Positions 9,105 through 17,772 of a stretch of DNA of 64,000 bases are shown here, piece after piece. Origin of the DNA: a bacterium (GTDB lineage: Bacteria > Bdellovibrionota_C > UBA2361 > RFPC01); the NCBI GenBank assembly GCA_030428205.1, contig JAUIBK010000008.1, positions 1 to 64,000 of the forward strand, given 5' to 3'. Each line of letters opens with the position of its first letter. Position 1 is the first letter of the stretch. The notes below the pieces were generated by a model. The model searched no databases, was not told the origin of the DNA, and saw only the letters and a program-made list of their open reading frames with translations. The position numbers were made by a program, and so were the translations under genes.

Positions 9105-12100
9105 ATGAACGAGTCAAAGGGCAACCCTTCTTCAATTTATCTCGTCGAAGAAATGCGTGATAGCGCACTCACAGCGCTGCACCAACAATTTGAACAAGAC
9201 GCAGACTCACAGTCTCAATACCTTTCAAAGAGCAAGCTTGCTGACAGACTCTTTGCCAAAGCAGGAAAGGAGTTTTTCCGTCTCAAAACGCTTGATGATC
9301 TCGTTCATATTACCGAAAAGGCATCTTCTCTTCTCGAGACCTTTCACAACAACAAGAAAGAAATCATCGTTGAGCACGAAGTCCTTGAGTCACGTTCTGC
9401 ACTCTATATCGCCATTGGAGATCGCCCGTTTCTGATTAACTCCATCCGTGAATGTCTGATTGATTTTCATCTGACCATCCACGCTTTTCTCCACCCTATT
9501 ATCCTTGAAGACGGACAACGCACCTCTCTTTCCTACATCGAAACAGCCACGGTTCCTCAAGAACAACTCTCTGTCCTCAAGCGCCGCATCGAAGAAACAC
9601 TCCAACACGTCGTACTCTCAACCACCGACTATACCCCAATGCTCGTAAGAGTTGAGACCCTCGCCCGCTTCCTTGACAAGGAACATACGGCCCACAACTA
9701 CCCTGTAGATGAACAGCGTGAAGTCGCTGCATTTCTCCGCTGGCTTGCTGAAGGTGGACTCATTTTTTTAGGGTACGGAGAGTGGAGTCCCAAGCAAGAC
9801 AACTCACTCCCAGCTTTTGAACTTCAAGCAAAACACGGCACACTACGCTCTGACGATGCGCTCTGCGATCAAATCCAGCGAGAGCTTTCCGAGGACATTA
9901 CTCGCCTCATTGACAATAATGATCTCTTTCTCCTCTCAAAACTACGCAGCGTAAGTGTTGTTCAGCGCAAGCACCGCTTCACAAGCATATGCGTCCAAGA
10001 ACTCAATTCTGATGGTTCTCTTAGATCTATTCATACTTTTATTGGTCTCCTTACCTCGCAAGCATTAGTACAAGAGTCTTCCTCTGTTCCTCTTATTCGC
10101 CGCAAAGTCGAGCGCCTTCTACAGTCAGAAGACGTGATCGAACAGTCGCACGACTATAAAAACATGATCAACATTATTGACAGTATGCCTAAGGAAGAGG
10201 CACTGCGACTTGAGCTCGACGATCTCCGACAGATTGTCCACACCATTCTTGATATCCAGAATAAAAATGAAACTCGAGTCTCCGTACGATATGATGTATT
10301 TCAACGTGGAGTTTCTCTCTTAATTGTCATGCCGCGCGATCGATTCAATGCAGATGTACGTCATCGAATTCAAGAGCATATTGAGCAGGTTTTCCGTGTG
10401 GCTCCTGGATCAAGCGAGTACTACCTCGATCTCTCTAATCGTCCACACGCTCGATTCTACTTTCATCTTGCTACCTCTGAGGCAAACACAGTCCCCATTG
10501 ATATTGCACAACTCAAACTTGATATCGTAAAACTCACTCGAGCATGGAAAGACAACCTCGAAGATCACATCCTATCCTCATCCCAATTTAGCAACTCTTC
10601 GGCTATCTGGTATACATATGGAGAGGCCTTCGAGACACAGTATCAAGCAAGTGAAAGCGTTGATGACTGCATCTATGATATTTCTCTTATCGAACAACTC
10701 AATCAGGATGCCCCACTACGAGTTGGCATGCGCGCTGATCACCGCGATGAATCTAAAGCCTTCGTGCTTGTCATCTACAGTCTTGGTCAAGACTATACTA
10801 TTAGTCGCGCATTACCGGTTCTCGAAAATGCAGGTCTTGAGGTAATCAACGAGCGAGCGCACGAGGTCAAGCCGAGCGGGCAATCTCCTGTGTATCTCCA
10901 CCGCTTTCTCGTCCGTCCAAAGTCCGAAACATATATCTCTCAAGAAACATTTGAGAAGTCTATCGCTCCGGGACTCGAACTGATCCTCCTTGGCCAAGCA
11001 CGAAACGATTCACTGAACACTCTCCTTATCACGACTGGGTTACACACCGAAGCAATCTCACTCCTGCGGGCATATTGTGGTTTTCTTTGGCAAGTTTCAA
11101 AGTTTGCCACACGTAGCGCTCTCCTAGATGCTCTTGCTCAATTTCCGTCAGCGGCAAACCAACTGTGGAACATGTTTGAAATTCGGTTCAATCCAGAACT
11201 CCAATCTACCATTAAGTCTCGTGAACAACGATTCGAAGCATCTCTCACACATTTTTATGATAGCCTACGTGACGTAAAAGACATCACTCAAGACCGTATA
11301 CTACGCGCTCTTGGATCACTCCTCGCAAATACCGTACGAACAAATTTTTACACTGACGCTGCCGCCCTAGCACTCAAAATACGATCAAGTGATGTCGATA
11401 TCATGCCACACCCTCGGCCGTACTTTGAAATATATGTGCGCTCTGCCAAAATCGAAGGTGTTCATTTGCGCGCTGGAAAGATTGCTCGTGGGGGCTTACG
11501 CTTCAGTGATCGTCACCAGGATTTTCGAAGTGAAGTCCTCGGTTTGATGAAGACGCAGACGATCAAGAATGCCCTTATCGTTCCTACTGGTGCCAAAGGT
11601 GGCTTTATCGTCAAAAACCTCCCTGAAGATCGCTCTGAGCGCCAAGCCCAAGTAGAGGAAGGTTATAAAGACTTTATTCGAGCGCTCCTTTCGGTAACAG
11701 ACAATCGCATTCAAGATGAGATCACCCCCCCAGAGAGAGTCGTTTGTTACGATAAGCCGGATCCTTATCTCGTTGTTGCAGCCGACAAAGGAACAGCAAC
11801 ATTTAGCGATATTGCTAACCGTATCGCAACAGAAGAATTCTCCTTTTGGCTCCAAGACGCTTTTGCCTCAGGAGGCTCACACGGCTACGACCACAAACTC
11901 TACGGCATTACTGCCCGCGGCGCTTGGGAGTCAGTCCTCGCTCACTTTAACAATATGGGGCTTGACTATGTTGATGGCACGTTTAGCGCCATTGGTATAG
12001 GCGATATGTCAGGTGACGTGTTTGGAAATGGATTGCTACTCAGTGAGCGCGTAAAACTCCTTGCGGCATTTAATCATATGCACATATTTATCGATCCCAA

Positions 12101-13871
12101 TCCAGAGCCTCAAGCCTCTTTCTCCGAACGTCAACGACTTTTCGATCTCCCCCACTCACAGTGGACCGACTACACATCAAATCTCATCAGCCAAGGGGGT
12201 GGCGTTTATGGTCGTTTTGATAAGGAGATACGATTAAGTCCAGAAGCACGCGAAGCACTCTCCGTTCCCGAAGGAACCCCCGAAGTGCTTGATGGCGAGG
12301 GGGTTATTCACCTTATCCTTCAAGCCAAAGCAGATCTTCTTTGGAATGGTGGTATCGGCACCTATGTAAAGTCTAAGATAGAATCTCACGCCGATGTCAA
12401 TGATGGTACGAACGACAGGGTACGGGTCAATGCCGATCAGCTCCGCGTTCGTGTTGTGGGAGAAGGGGGAAACCTGGGTTTCACCCAACTCGCTCGTATT
12501 GAGTTTGCTCGTCGCCGAGGCAACGTCCACACCGATGCCATTGACAACTCAGGTGGAGTCGATCTCTCCGATCATGAAGTAAATCTTAAAATCCTCTTTG
12601 CGAGCCTGATTGATAAGAACAAGCTCTCTCTACCAGAGCGAAACGAACTCCTCAAAGAGATTGCCCCAGATGTTGTTCATGACGTTCTCCAACACAATAA
12701 AAACCACGGCCTTCAGCTCACGGTAGGGGTCCACCGATCAAGAAGAAACATCGAATACTTTCGAACATTACTCCGGGAGCTTGTCCGAAGAGGATATCTG
12801 AACCGTGCCCTCGAGTATCTCCCGGAAGATGAAGAACTTATCGATCGCGCAAACAGAAAGCAGGGACTTTATAAGCCTGAGCTCGCAATCTGTATTGGTG
12901 CCGTAAAGATTTGGGTTTCCGATGAGCTTGTGCGCTCAGCACTCCCTAACGATCCCATGCTTCAGTCCTTTCTCGTTGACTACTTCCCTGAGGAGTTACG
13001 TGAGAAGTACCATAATGAGATTCTTGCTCATCCACTGGCAAAATATATTATCTCTACCCAGGCAACTAACGTCCTGATTGACGCTATTGGTATTACTTTT
13101 GTGCACCGAATGTGCCTGGCACACTCAACAACTCCTATCACGGTCATCAAGTGCGCCCTTGCCGCTGAAGCTATTCTCGGCGCACGGCGACTCCGCTCCT
13201 CCCTCGAACAATTTGATACCTTTAAAGACTATAAAACATATTTGAAGTTTATCGATGAGCTCAACGGAGCACTTCGAGACGTTACATCTTGGTTTATTAG
13301 TTGGCATGAGCACCTCGATCTTGCTGAGATCTGTCGACTCTACCAGGAGCCCTTTGAATCTCTTGCACACAACGCAGAATCAATGCTGACGAGCACGGAT
13401 AAAGAACTCTTCCTCTTGCGTCTTGAAAAATATTCATCGCTCGGGTTGGATGAGAATGCGGCAAAATTTTATGCCCTCTTCCCTCGTGTAACACTCTACC
13501 TTGAAATGCTTTGGGCAGCACGCGAATCCAAACAAACGGAAGAGACTGCTGCTCGTATATACACCTTCTTGCTCGACAAACTTCAGATTGACAGCCTCCT
13601 TGCTCTTGAGCACGCTGTTGAACCTATCGATAAGTGGGAACATGAGCTCCTTTGGGGATCTTTTCGTCGTATTCGACGTAGCGTCTCTCACATTACTCGC
13701 AAGCTTCTTACATCTGGACTCACCGATGAAGTTGAGATTCTTGTTGCACTCCAAGAAAGTGAGAGCTACGAACGTATTCTTCTTATGATCGAAGAGCTCA
13801 AGGAGCGCCCTGCTGGAGTCTCTGCTCTGGCTGTAATGGCTCAACATCTTGCACGTTTTTCTTTAAACTAA
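9105..13871 (+). CDS. gdhB: NAD-specific glutamate dehydrogenase, large (GDH-1600 type)
   Basis: 1588-aa enzyme that deaminates glutamate to 2-oxoglutarate with NAD, a catabolic large-type GDH found in proteobacteria and actinobacteria (called gdhB or gdhZ in different species). Long N-terminal ACT-like/regulatory region (about 1-720), then the catalytic core: KIARGGLRFSDR, TGAKGGFIVK (substrate lysine region), ADKGTATFSDIAN, SGGSHGYDHK, GIGDMSGDVFGNG (nucleotide-binding), NGGIGTYVK, VGEGGNLGFTQLARIEF, and a helical C-terminal region. Length matches the family. The frame opens at GTG 9039 with no ribosome site; ATG 9105, 13 bases after GGAG, is preferred but not certain. It appears to be transcribed alone, with a nitroreductase 16 bases downstream. 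Confidence 0.92.
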   Translation: MNESKGNPSSIYLVEEMRDSALTALHQQFEQDADSQSQYLSKSKLADRLFAKAGKEFFRLKTLDDLVHITEKASSLLETFHNNKKEIIVEHEVLESRSALYIAIGDRPFLINSIRECLIDFHLTIHAFLHPIILEDGQRTSLSYIETATVPQEQLSVLKRRIEETLQHVVLSTTDYTPMLVRVETLARFLDKEHTAHNYPVDEQREVAAFLRWLAEGGLIFLGYGEWSPKQDNSLPAFELQAKHGTLRSDDALCDQIQRELSEDITRLIDNNDLFLLSKLRSVSVVQRKHRFTSICVQELNSDGSLRSIHTFIGLLTSQALVQESSSVPLIRRKVERLLQSEDVIEQSHDYKNMINIIDSMPKEEALRLELDDLRQIVHTILDIQNKNETRVSVRYDVFQRGVSLLIVMPRDRFNADVRHRIQEHIEQVFRVAPGSSEYYLDLSNRPHARFYFHLATSEANTVPIDIAQLKLDIVKLTRAWKDNLEDHILSSSQFSNSSAIWYTYGEAFETQYQASESVDDCIYDISLIEQLNQDAPLRVGMRADHRDESKAFVLVIYSLGQDYTISRALPVLENAGLEVINERAHEVKPSGQSPVYLHRFLVRPKSETYISQETFEKSIAPGLELILLGQARNDSLNTLLITTGLHTEAISLLRAYCGFLWQVSKFATRSALLDALAQFPSAANQLWNMFEIRFNPELQSTIKSREQRFEASLTHFYDSLRDVKDITQDRILRALGSLLANTVRTNFYTDAAALALKIRSSDVDIMPHPRPYFEIYVRSAKIEGVHLRAGKIARGGLRFSDRHQDFRSEVLGLMKTQTIKNALIVPTGAKGGFIVKNLPEDRSERQAQVEEGYKDFIRALLSVTDNRIQDEITPPERVVCYDKPDPYLVVAADKGTATFSDIANRIATEEFSFWLQDAFASGGSHGYDHKLYGITARGAWESVLAHFNNMGLDYVDGTFSAIGIGDMSGDVFGNGLLLSERVKLLAAFNHMHIFIDPNPEPQASFSERQRLFDLPHSQWTDYTSNLISQGGGVYGRFDKEIRLSPEAREALSVPEGTPEVLDGEGVIHLILQAKADLLWNGGIGTYVKSKIESHADVNDGTNDRVRVNADQLRVRVVGEGGNLGFTQLARIEFARRRGNVHTDAIDNSGGVDLSDHEVNLKILFASLIDKNKLSLPERNELLKEIAPDVVHDVLQHNKNHGLQLTVGVHRSRRNIEYFRTLLRELVRRGYLNRALEYLPEDEELIDRANRKQGLYKPELAICIGAVKIWVSDELVRSALPNDPMLQSFLVDYFPEELREKYHNEILAHPLAKYIISTQATNVLIDAIGITFVHRMCLAHSTTPITVIKCALAAEAILGARRLRSSLEQFDTFKDYKTYLKFIDELNGALRDVTSWFISWHEHLDLAEICRLYQEPFESLAHNAESMLTSTDKELFLLRLEKYSSLGLDENAAKFYALFPRVTLYLEMLWAARESKQTEETAARIYTFLLDKLQIDSLLALEHAVEPIDKWEHELLWGSFRRIRRSVSHITRKLLTSGLTDEVEILVALQESESYERILLMIEELKERPAGVSALAVMAQHLARFSLN

Positions 13872-13886
13872 CTTTTTTGGCATGCT

Positions 13887-14489
13887 ATGAACACACTTGA
13901 AGCAATCACACAAAGACGCTCCATTAAGAACTACGATCCAAGCCATCAAATGACGGGAGACGAGATCCACACCCTCCTCTCCCATGCTATGCTTTCTCCA
14001 ACTGCATTTAACATCCAGCATTGGAGATATGTAGTAGTCCAAGACACAGAGTTACGAAAACAAATTCGTGCGGTAGCATGGGATCAAGCACAGGTAACAG
14101 ACGCATCGCTGCTCATTGTTCTTTGCGCAGACATGAAAGCATGGCAGAAAGACCCTGCTCGCTACTGGAGAAACGCCCCCCAGGATGTCCAAAATCTTCT
14201 CCTTCCAGCCATTCAGGGATATTACGATGGAAACGAACAAGTGCAACGTGATGAAGTTCACCGCTCCTGTGGAATTGCTGCCCAGACTCTTATGCTTGCA
14301 GCTAAATCAATGGGGTACGATTCGTGCCCGATGGATGGTTTTGATTTTGATGAAGTTGGGAAACTTATCGAGTTGCCAGAGGATCACCTCATATCTCTCT
14401 TTGTTGCGATTGAAAAAGGAGTTCAAGAGGCATGGCCACGGCCAGGGCAACTTGAGTATGACGAGGTTGTGATCACGGATAGCTTTTAG
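13887..14489 (+). CDS. Nitroreductase-family flavoprotein
   Basis: FMN-dependent NAD(P)H oxidoreductase fold, 200 aa, typical for the family. Visible motifs: the N-terminal RRSIKNYDP (phosphate-binding arginines), LSPTAFNIQHWRYVVV (FMN contact), the middle GIAAQTLMLAAKSMGYDSCPMDGFD and the C-terminal FVAIEKG. Such enzymes reduce nitroaromatics, quinones or enones in the cytosol; the physiological substrate is not visible. It starts 16 bases after the glutamate dehydrogenase stop and may be cotranscribed. It is followed by a family A inverted repeat. Confidence 0.9.
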   Translation: MNTLEAITQRRSIKNYDPSHQMTGDEIHTLLSHAMLSPTAFNIQHWRYVVVQDTELRKQIRAVAWDQAQVTDASLLIVLCADMKAWQKDPARYWRNAPQDVQNLLLPAIQGYYDGNEQVQRDEVHRSCGIAAQTLMLAAKSMGYDSCPMDGFDFDEVGKLIELPEDHLISLFVAIEKGVQEAWPRPGQLEYDEVVITDSF

Positions 14490-14543
14490 AAGTCTTCTAT
14501 CAACAGAGGTGCGAAAAAATCGAGCGAACTCTCATTTCCGTTT

Positions 14544-14632
14544 CCATTTCCTTGAACTTTTTTCTCCGTGACATAGCCCTTTGGTGTGGCAGCAAGATTC
14601 TTCGCCACGGAGAAAAAAGTTCAAGGAAATGG
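14544..14632. repeat. Family A inverted repeat, copy 2
   Basis: Perfect 27-bp arms at 14544-14570 and 14606-14632 (CCATTTCCTTGAAC... and its complement) with a 35-base loop containing CCCTTTGGTG. It lies between converging genes (nitroreductase and lipoprotein). The arms are nearly identical to those of copy 3 at 24178-24508. Confidence 0.92.
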
Positions 14633-14691
14633 TTGTTCAAATAGAACCTGCCAATATACCCCACAGACAGTGGGCTTCGCCTGTTCTCATC

Positions 14692-15099
14692 CTACCTGTT
14701 TACACAGGCGAGTCCACCTGGGAGTCGAATGTCCTTACAACCCCATTTCTTTCGCTCCTGCTTCGTGCACTTTCGCTCACTCGGATGAAACCCTGGAGGG
14801 CAAGTTTCTTTTTTGGGTTTTTTATGAGGTTTCGAATGTTTCTTTTTCTTTCTCCGAGCTTCTTCAAGCCGACGACGCTCAGCTTCGAGCCTTTGTCTCT
14901 CAGATTCAAGACGACGACGTTCTTCTCTGGCACGTCTTCGCTCATATGAGTCGTGATAATGGTCACGATCACGATAGTGGTATGAGTCATCGTAGCGGTA
15001 AGGATCGTTATATCCAGTTCCTGGTGTATACGGGTAGTTCGTGTTTGTACAACCGGCAACAAGAAGCAAGGAGATCATTAGAAGCAATACTTTATTCAC
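14692..15099 (-). CDS. Small lipoprotein with charged coiled-coil
   Basis: 135 aa. The lipobox LLLVAGC near residue 17 predicts lipidation and outer-membrane or periplasmic location. A Tyr/Asp/His/Arg-rich segment follows, then a highly charged single helix (RRRAREERRRLESERQRLE and on to EEARRKKKK), and a C-terminal Cys-containing piece (CPPGFHPSERKC, WGCKD, GLACV). A GTG start at 15099 is preferred: GGGAGG lies just upstream and it gives a compact signal peptide, while the longer ATG frame would place the hydrophobic segment internally. Function unknown; the helix suggests binding to the cell wall or a partner protein. Confidence 0.75.
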   Translation of the reverse strand: MNKVLLLMISLLLVAGCTNTNYPYTPGTGYNDPYRYDDSYHYRDRDHYHDSYERRRAREERRRLESERQRLEAERRRLEEARRKKKKHSKPHKKPKKETCPPGFHPSERKCTKQERKKWGCKDIRLPGGLACVNR

Positions 15100-15203
15100 T
15101 GGTTCCTCCCAGAATAAAACAACGAACATTATGTGAGCATATCTCAAAGACGAAAGGAAGAGAAAAAAGGTTTACCCAAAAATGAGAGATATGGCCTTCT
15201 CGC

Positions 15204-15557
15204 TCAATTGTCCGACCACACAGCATATTCATTTCCATTAGGATCCGAGAAATGAAAACGTCTTCCGCCGGGAAAAGAAAAGGTCGCTCGAACAATGTTC
15301 CCACCAGCAGCCTCGACTTTTGCTTGAGTATCTTCTAGGGCATTACTGTAGAAGACAATCAGCGCACTTCCTGATTCAGTGGAACATACCCTGTCAGAGA
15401 GAAAAAAACCTCCATCGACGCCCTGATCGGAGAAGGCTACATACTCTGGTCCATAATCTTCAAAATCCCACCCAAAGACGGCACGAAAGAACTCTTTCGT
15501 TTTGGTGAGATCCTTTGAGGGAAATTCAATATAGTTTATTTTTTCGTGAACATTCAT
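15204..15557 (-). CDS. VOC (glyoxalase/bleomycin-resistance) family protein
   Basis: 117-aa single-domain protein with the paired beta-alpha-beta-beta-beta pattern of the vicinal oxygen chelate superfamily: INYIEFPSKDLTKTKEFFRAVFGWDFEDYG at the start and FHFSDPNGNEYAVW at the end, the latter typical of the second metal/substrate half. Members act as glyoxalases, dioxygenases or drug-binding proteins, so the substrate is open. Start ATG 15557 follows AAAGGAGCT with good spacing; the frame extends further upstream without a ribosome site. Single gene. Confidence 0.85.
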   Translation of the reverse strand: MNVHEKINYIEFPSKDLTKTKEFFRAVFGWDFEDYGPEYVAFSDQGVDGGFFLSDRVCSTESGSALIVFYSNALEDTQAKVEAAGGNIVRATFSFPGGRRFHFSDPNGNEYAVWSDN

Positions 15558-15606
15558 GAATAGCTCCTTTTGGTAGAGTTTTACCAGAAGGAGCCTCAAT
15601 CAGAAA

Positions 15607-16443
15607 TCAAAATTCGACTCGATTACAACCATTGGCAATGGTAAGAGAGGTTTTTCCTTGAAAGAGAAGAACTCGTCCCTGACTATCAACAGCCTCGACG
15701 GTAATGTTTGAACCAAAGGCACATCCAGATTTCGTAGCACGAGCAGTTGTCCCGCGCCCATTACTTGCACCGGTATTTTGCAGTGCTTGACCGTTTACAA
15801 AGACTGTCGCTGAGTAAGGGTTAAGGAGTACAACAAGATTTCCGTCCTTCTCGGAAGCTGGTTTCCAGAGAAACTCACTGACAGGGCCTCCAGTAATGGG
15901 AGCAACACTATCTTCAAGTGCGGCGTAACAGCTGAGCACACTATCGGACTGGCACTCATTCCCCGATTTGGTTTTTGCTGCTCCTGCGATAAGAAGTTCT
16001 TCAGAGAGGCTTTGTTTGGTCGAAACGTTAATAAGAGTACCAACAGTTCCCTGCCCTGCCCCTATGTTAACGGTACACCCATCTTGAGATGGGTAAAAAA
16101 TGGCACTTCCAAGATTATCTTTGAGCACACTCTCTGCGAGTGTGCGTTGAAATGGCGAGAGGTCATTGGAGAGCCCAACAAGCTTTACGAGCTGCGGGCC
16201 ATTTTCTCGTTCAATGACGACTGAGTTTGAACCAGCGACTTGAGAAACGACAACAATTTCTCCTTCATCTTCAGAGATAGGATTCTTTGTCTCTCCATTA
16301 TGAACCGTTCCACACTCTGTGGTGTACGTCCTACCATTGGAATCAGAGGACGGCTCATTACTCTCTTCGGTGGTTGATTTGGTACAACCGGTAAAGAGTC
16401 CTAAAATCGAAAGACAACTTAGAGTAAGAATAACCTTTTTCAT
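15607..16443 (-). CDS. Lipoprotein with a possible SNase-like domain
   Basis: 278 aa. The signal peptide ends in the lipobox LFTGC (Cys20), followed by a Ser/Glu/Asn-rich linker. The middle (about 62-155) has the rhythm of a staphylococcal-nuclease-like fold (VVIERENGPQLVKLVGLSNDLSPFQ ... FYPSQDGCTVNIG ... LSEELLIAGAA), but the expected catalytic Arg/Glu pattern is not clear, so any such domain is probably non-catalytic. The C-terminal part resembles an Ig-like beta domain (NPYSATVFVNGQAL). Six or more cysteines suggest periplasmic disulfides. Function unknown. Divergent from the receiver gene at 16680. Confidence 0.75.
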   Translation of the reverse strand: MKKVILTLSCLSILGLFTGCTKSTTEESNEPSSDSNGRTYTTECGTVHNGETKNPISEDEGEIVVVSQVAGSNSVVIERENGPQLVKLVGLSNDLSPFQRTLAESVLKDNLGSAIFYPSQDGCTVNIGAGQGTVGTLINVSTKQSLSEELLIAGAAKTKSGNECQSDSVLSCYAALEDSVAPITGGPVSEFLWKPASEKDGNLVVLLNPYSATVFVNGQALQNTGASNGRGTTARATKSGCAFGSNITVEAVDSQGRVLLFQGKTSLTIANGCNRVEF

Positions 16444-16679
16444 ATCAACCTGTTACAATGTAAACCTGTGGGATAGACACACTACCTCTCTCTTCCCAAA
16501 ACACTACTCCCACCACTATTATGCAAGAGTTTTTCGTCTAGGTTGCATACAATCTAGTCGCACAATAAATGCGCTTTTGTACTTGTTTAAGAATCCATTC
16601 CCTGTCACCCTTTCCTTTACCCTTAGTGGGTTCAAAGGTTCCATCCCACCAATCAGGTGGCTCAAAATCCGGAGGTTAT

Positions 16680-17051
16680 ATGGCAGAGGTTGAAGTAGGC
16701 AGCAAGAATCTGCACGTCGGCATCTTTGATGACGAGTCCGCAGTTCGAAACATTTTTCGACAGGCGCTTGAGCTCTCAGGGCACACAACCTGGGAATCGG
16801 AGCGCGCAAATGTGACACGGGGACACCATCTTCTCGATTCGCTCGACGTTGTGATTATCGATGTAGACATGCCTGGCGATAGTCATGATCTTGCTCGCTA
16901 CTTCAAAGAAAAGGGGACCCCGGTAATCCGGTGTAGTAGTCACGAAGAAAGCGCTATTCCTGAGGATGCTCGAGGCGATCGACACCTCTTGAAGCCTGTT
17001 CGTCTCAAGACTCTACAAGAAACTGTCGCCGCAGTAGCTAGGAAGCGCTAA
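16680..17051 (+). CDS. Single-domain receiver protein (divergent CheY-like)
   Basis: 123-aa stand-alone receiver: FDDES supplies the acidic pair, VVIIDVDMPG the phospho-acceptor Asp, and HLLKPVR the conserved Lys, so phosphorylation is plausible. No output domain is present; such proteins act by protein contact (motor, phosphorelay shuttle). The ATG at 16680 is directly preceded by GGAGGTT. It ends ahead of the strong hairpin at 17076. Nearby soluble kinases could be partners, but nothing in the sequence links them. Confidence 0.82.
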   Translation: MAEVEVGSKNLHVGIFDDESAVRNIFRQALELSGHTTWESERANVTRGHHLLDSLDVVIIDVDMPGDSHDLARYFKEKGTPVIRCSSHEESAIPEDARGDRHLLKPVRLKTLQETVAAVARKR

Positions 17052-17075
17052 GGTTCTTCCTACGCTGATGCACAA

Positions 17076-17111
17076 GCGGCCTCTCTCTCCATTGAGGATG
17101 AGAGAGGCCGC
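17076..17111 (+). terminator. Strong hairpin after the receiver gene
   Basis: GCGGCCTCTCTC (17076-17087) pairs perfectly with GAGAGAGGCCGC (17100-17111), with a 12-base loop. No immediate U-run follows. It lies 24 bases after the stop codon at 17051 and between converging genes. Confidence 0.65.
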
Positions 17112-17181
17112 CTGAAAGGCCCCTGGCTGCTTTGAGTTTTTTATTGAATCCACTAAGCTCCCTCTCCCCTGAGACTGGGCT

Positions 17182-17472
17182 TCACTCAGACTTTTCACAA
17201 GAGCCACAACGAGGACATGGAACTGATTTCATAAACGATCCAAAGGATCCTCCAAGCCAGAGGTACAATTGCAAGAGCGGCGCACCAAGAAGGACGAAAA
17301 AAATGAAACCAACCAGGAAAGAGCCCTGAGTTGTTCCAATGAAATGTGACCCAAGGATTATGAATAAACTTGAACCAAGCACGAGAAACCACTGAAAGAG
17401 ACTGAGCTCTGTAAGAGGACGAACTCTTTGGATTGTTCCCTGCCCTTTACACCACGAACACGTTCTATTCAT
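17182..17472 (-). CDS. Small two-helix membrane protein with terminal Cys pairs
   Basis: 96 aa. The N-terminal CSWCKGQG is like half of a DnaJ-type zinc ribbon. Two hydrophobic helices follow (about 24-45 and 50-73), and the C-terminus has CPRCGSC. With both ends on the same side of the membrane, the Cys pairs could form one metal site, an arrangement seen in small zinc-ribbon membrane proteins. Function unknown. The start lies beside the 14-bp palindrome ATACTACGTAGTAT (17471-17484), and no clear ribosome site is visible, which lowers confidence. Confidence 0.6.
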   Translation of the reverse strand: MNRTCSWCKGQGTIQRVRPLTELSLFQWFLVLGSSLFIILGSHFIGTTQGSFLVGFIFFVLLGAPLLQLYLWLGGSFGSFMKSVPCPRCGSCEKSE

Positions 17473-17518
17473 ACTACGTAGTATACGACGAAAATCTCAA
17501 ATCGAGTAGCTTGAACCA

Positions 17519-17763
17519 TACTCCCCGCACATGAAATTCCCGGTTCAATGGGCACTAAGGATGGGGAGTATCCCCCAGCCTACTGCGCCCTTCCTACACT
17601 AAGGCTACGTAGCTCCATAGTAGCAGGCTCGTCCTCCGTAGCTTTAGCGAAGGAGGGAGACAACACATACCTCCCGCCAGAAAGCGATTCGTCCCATTCA
17701 GGGCCTTTCACAAGAAGTGCCTCTGCTTGTTGAAGTCAGGCATTTTCATTTGCGAGAGGTATA
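17519..17763 (+). mobile_element. Family C MITE-like element, copy 1
   Basis: 245-bp element with TATA-type ends: the left end TACTCCCCGCACATGAAATT and the right end (complement) TATACCTCTCGCAAATG form imperfect terminal inverted repeats of about 25 bp. The interior shares long stretches with the element at 38552-38724 in the other orientation (CACATACCTCCCGCCAGA, CAGGGCCTTT, AAGAAGTGCCT, TTGAAGTCAG, CATTTTCATTTGCG). This copy is about 70 bp longer through an internal segment at roughly 17580-17665. It ends 10 bp from the aspartoacylase-like stop codon. No transposase is encoded, so it would be non-autonomous. Confidence 0.82.
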
Positions 17764-17772
17764 GATCTGATA

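Noticed and set aside
17548-17733. 61-residue frame inside the family C element
   Set aside because: Element-encoded and short, with no ribosome site. It is useful only as evidence of frame openness.
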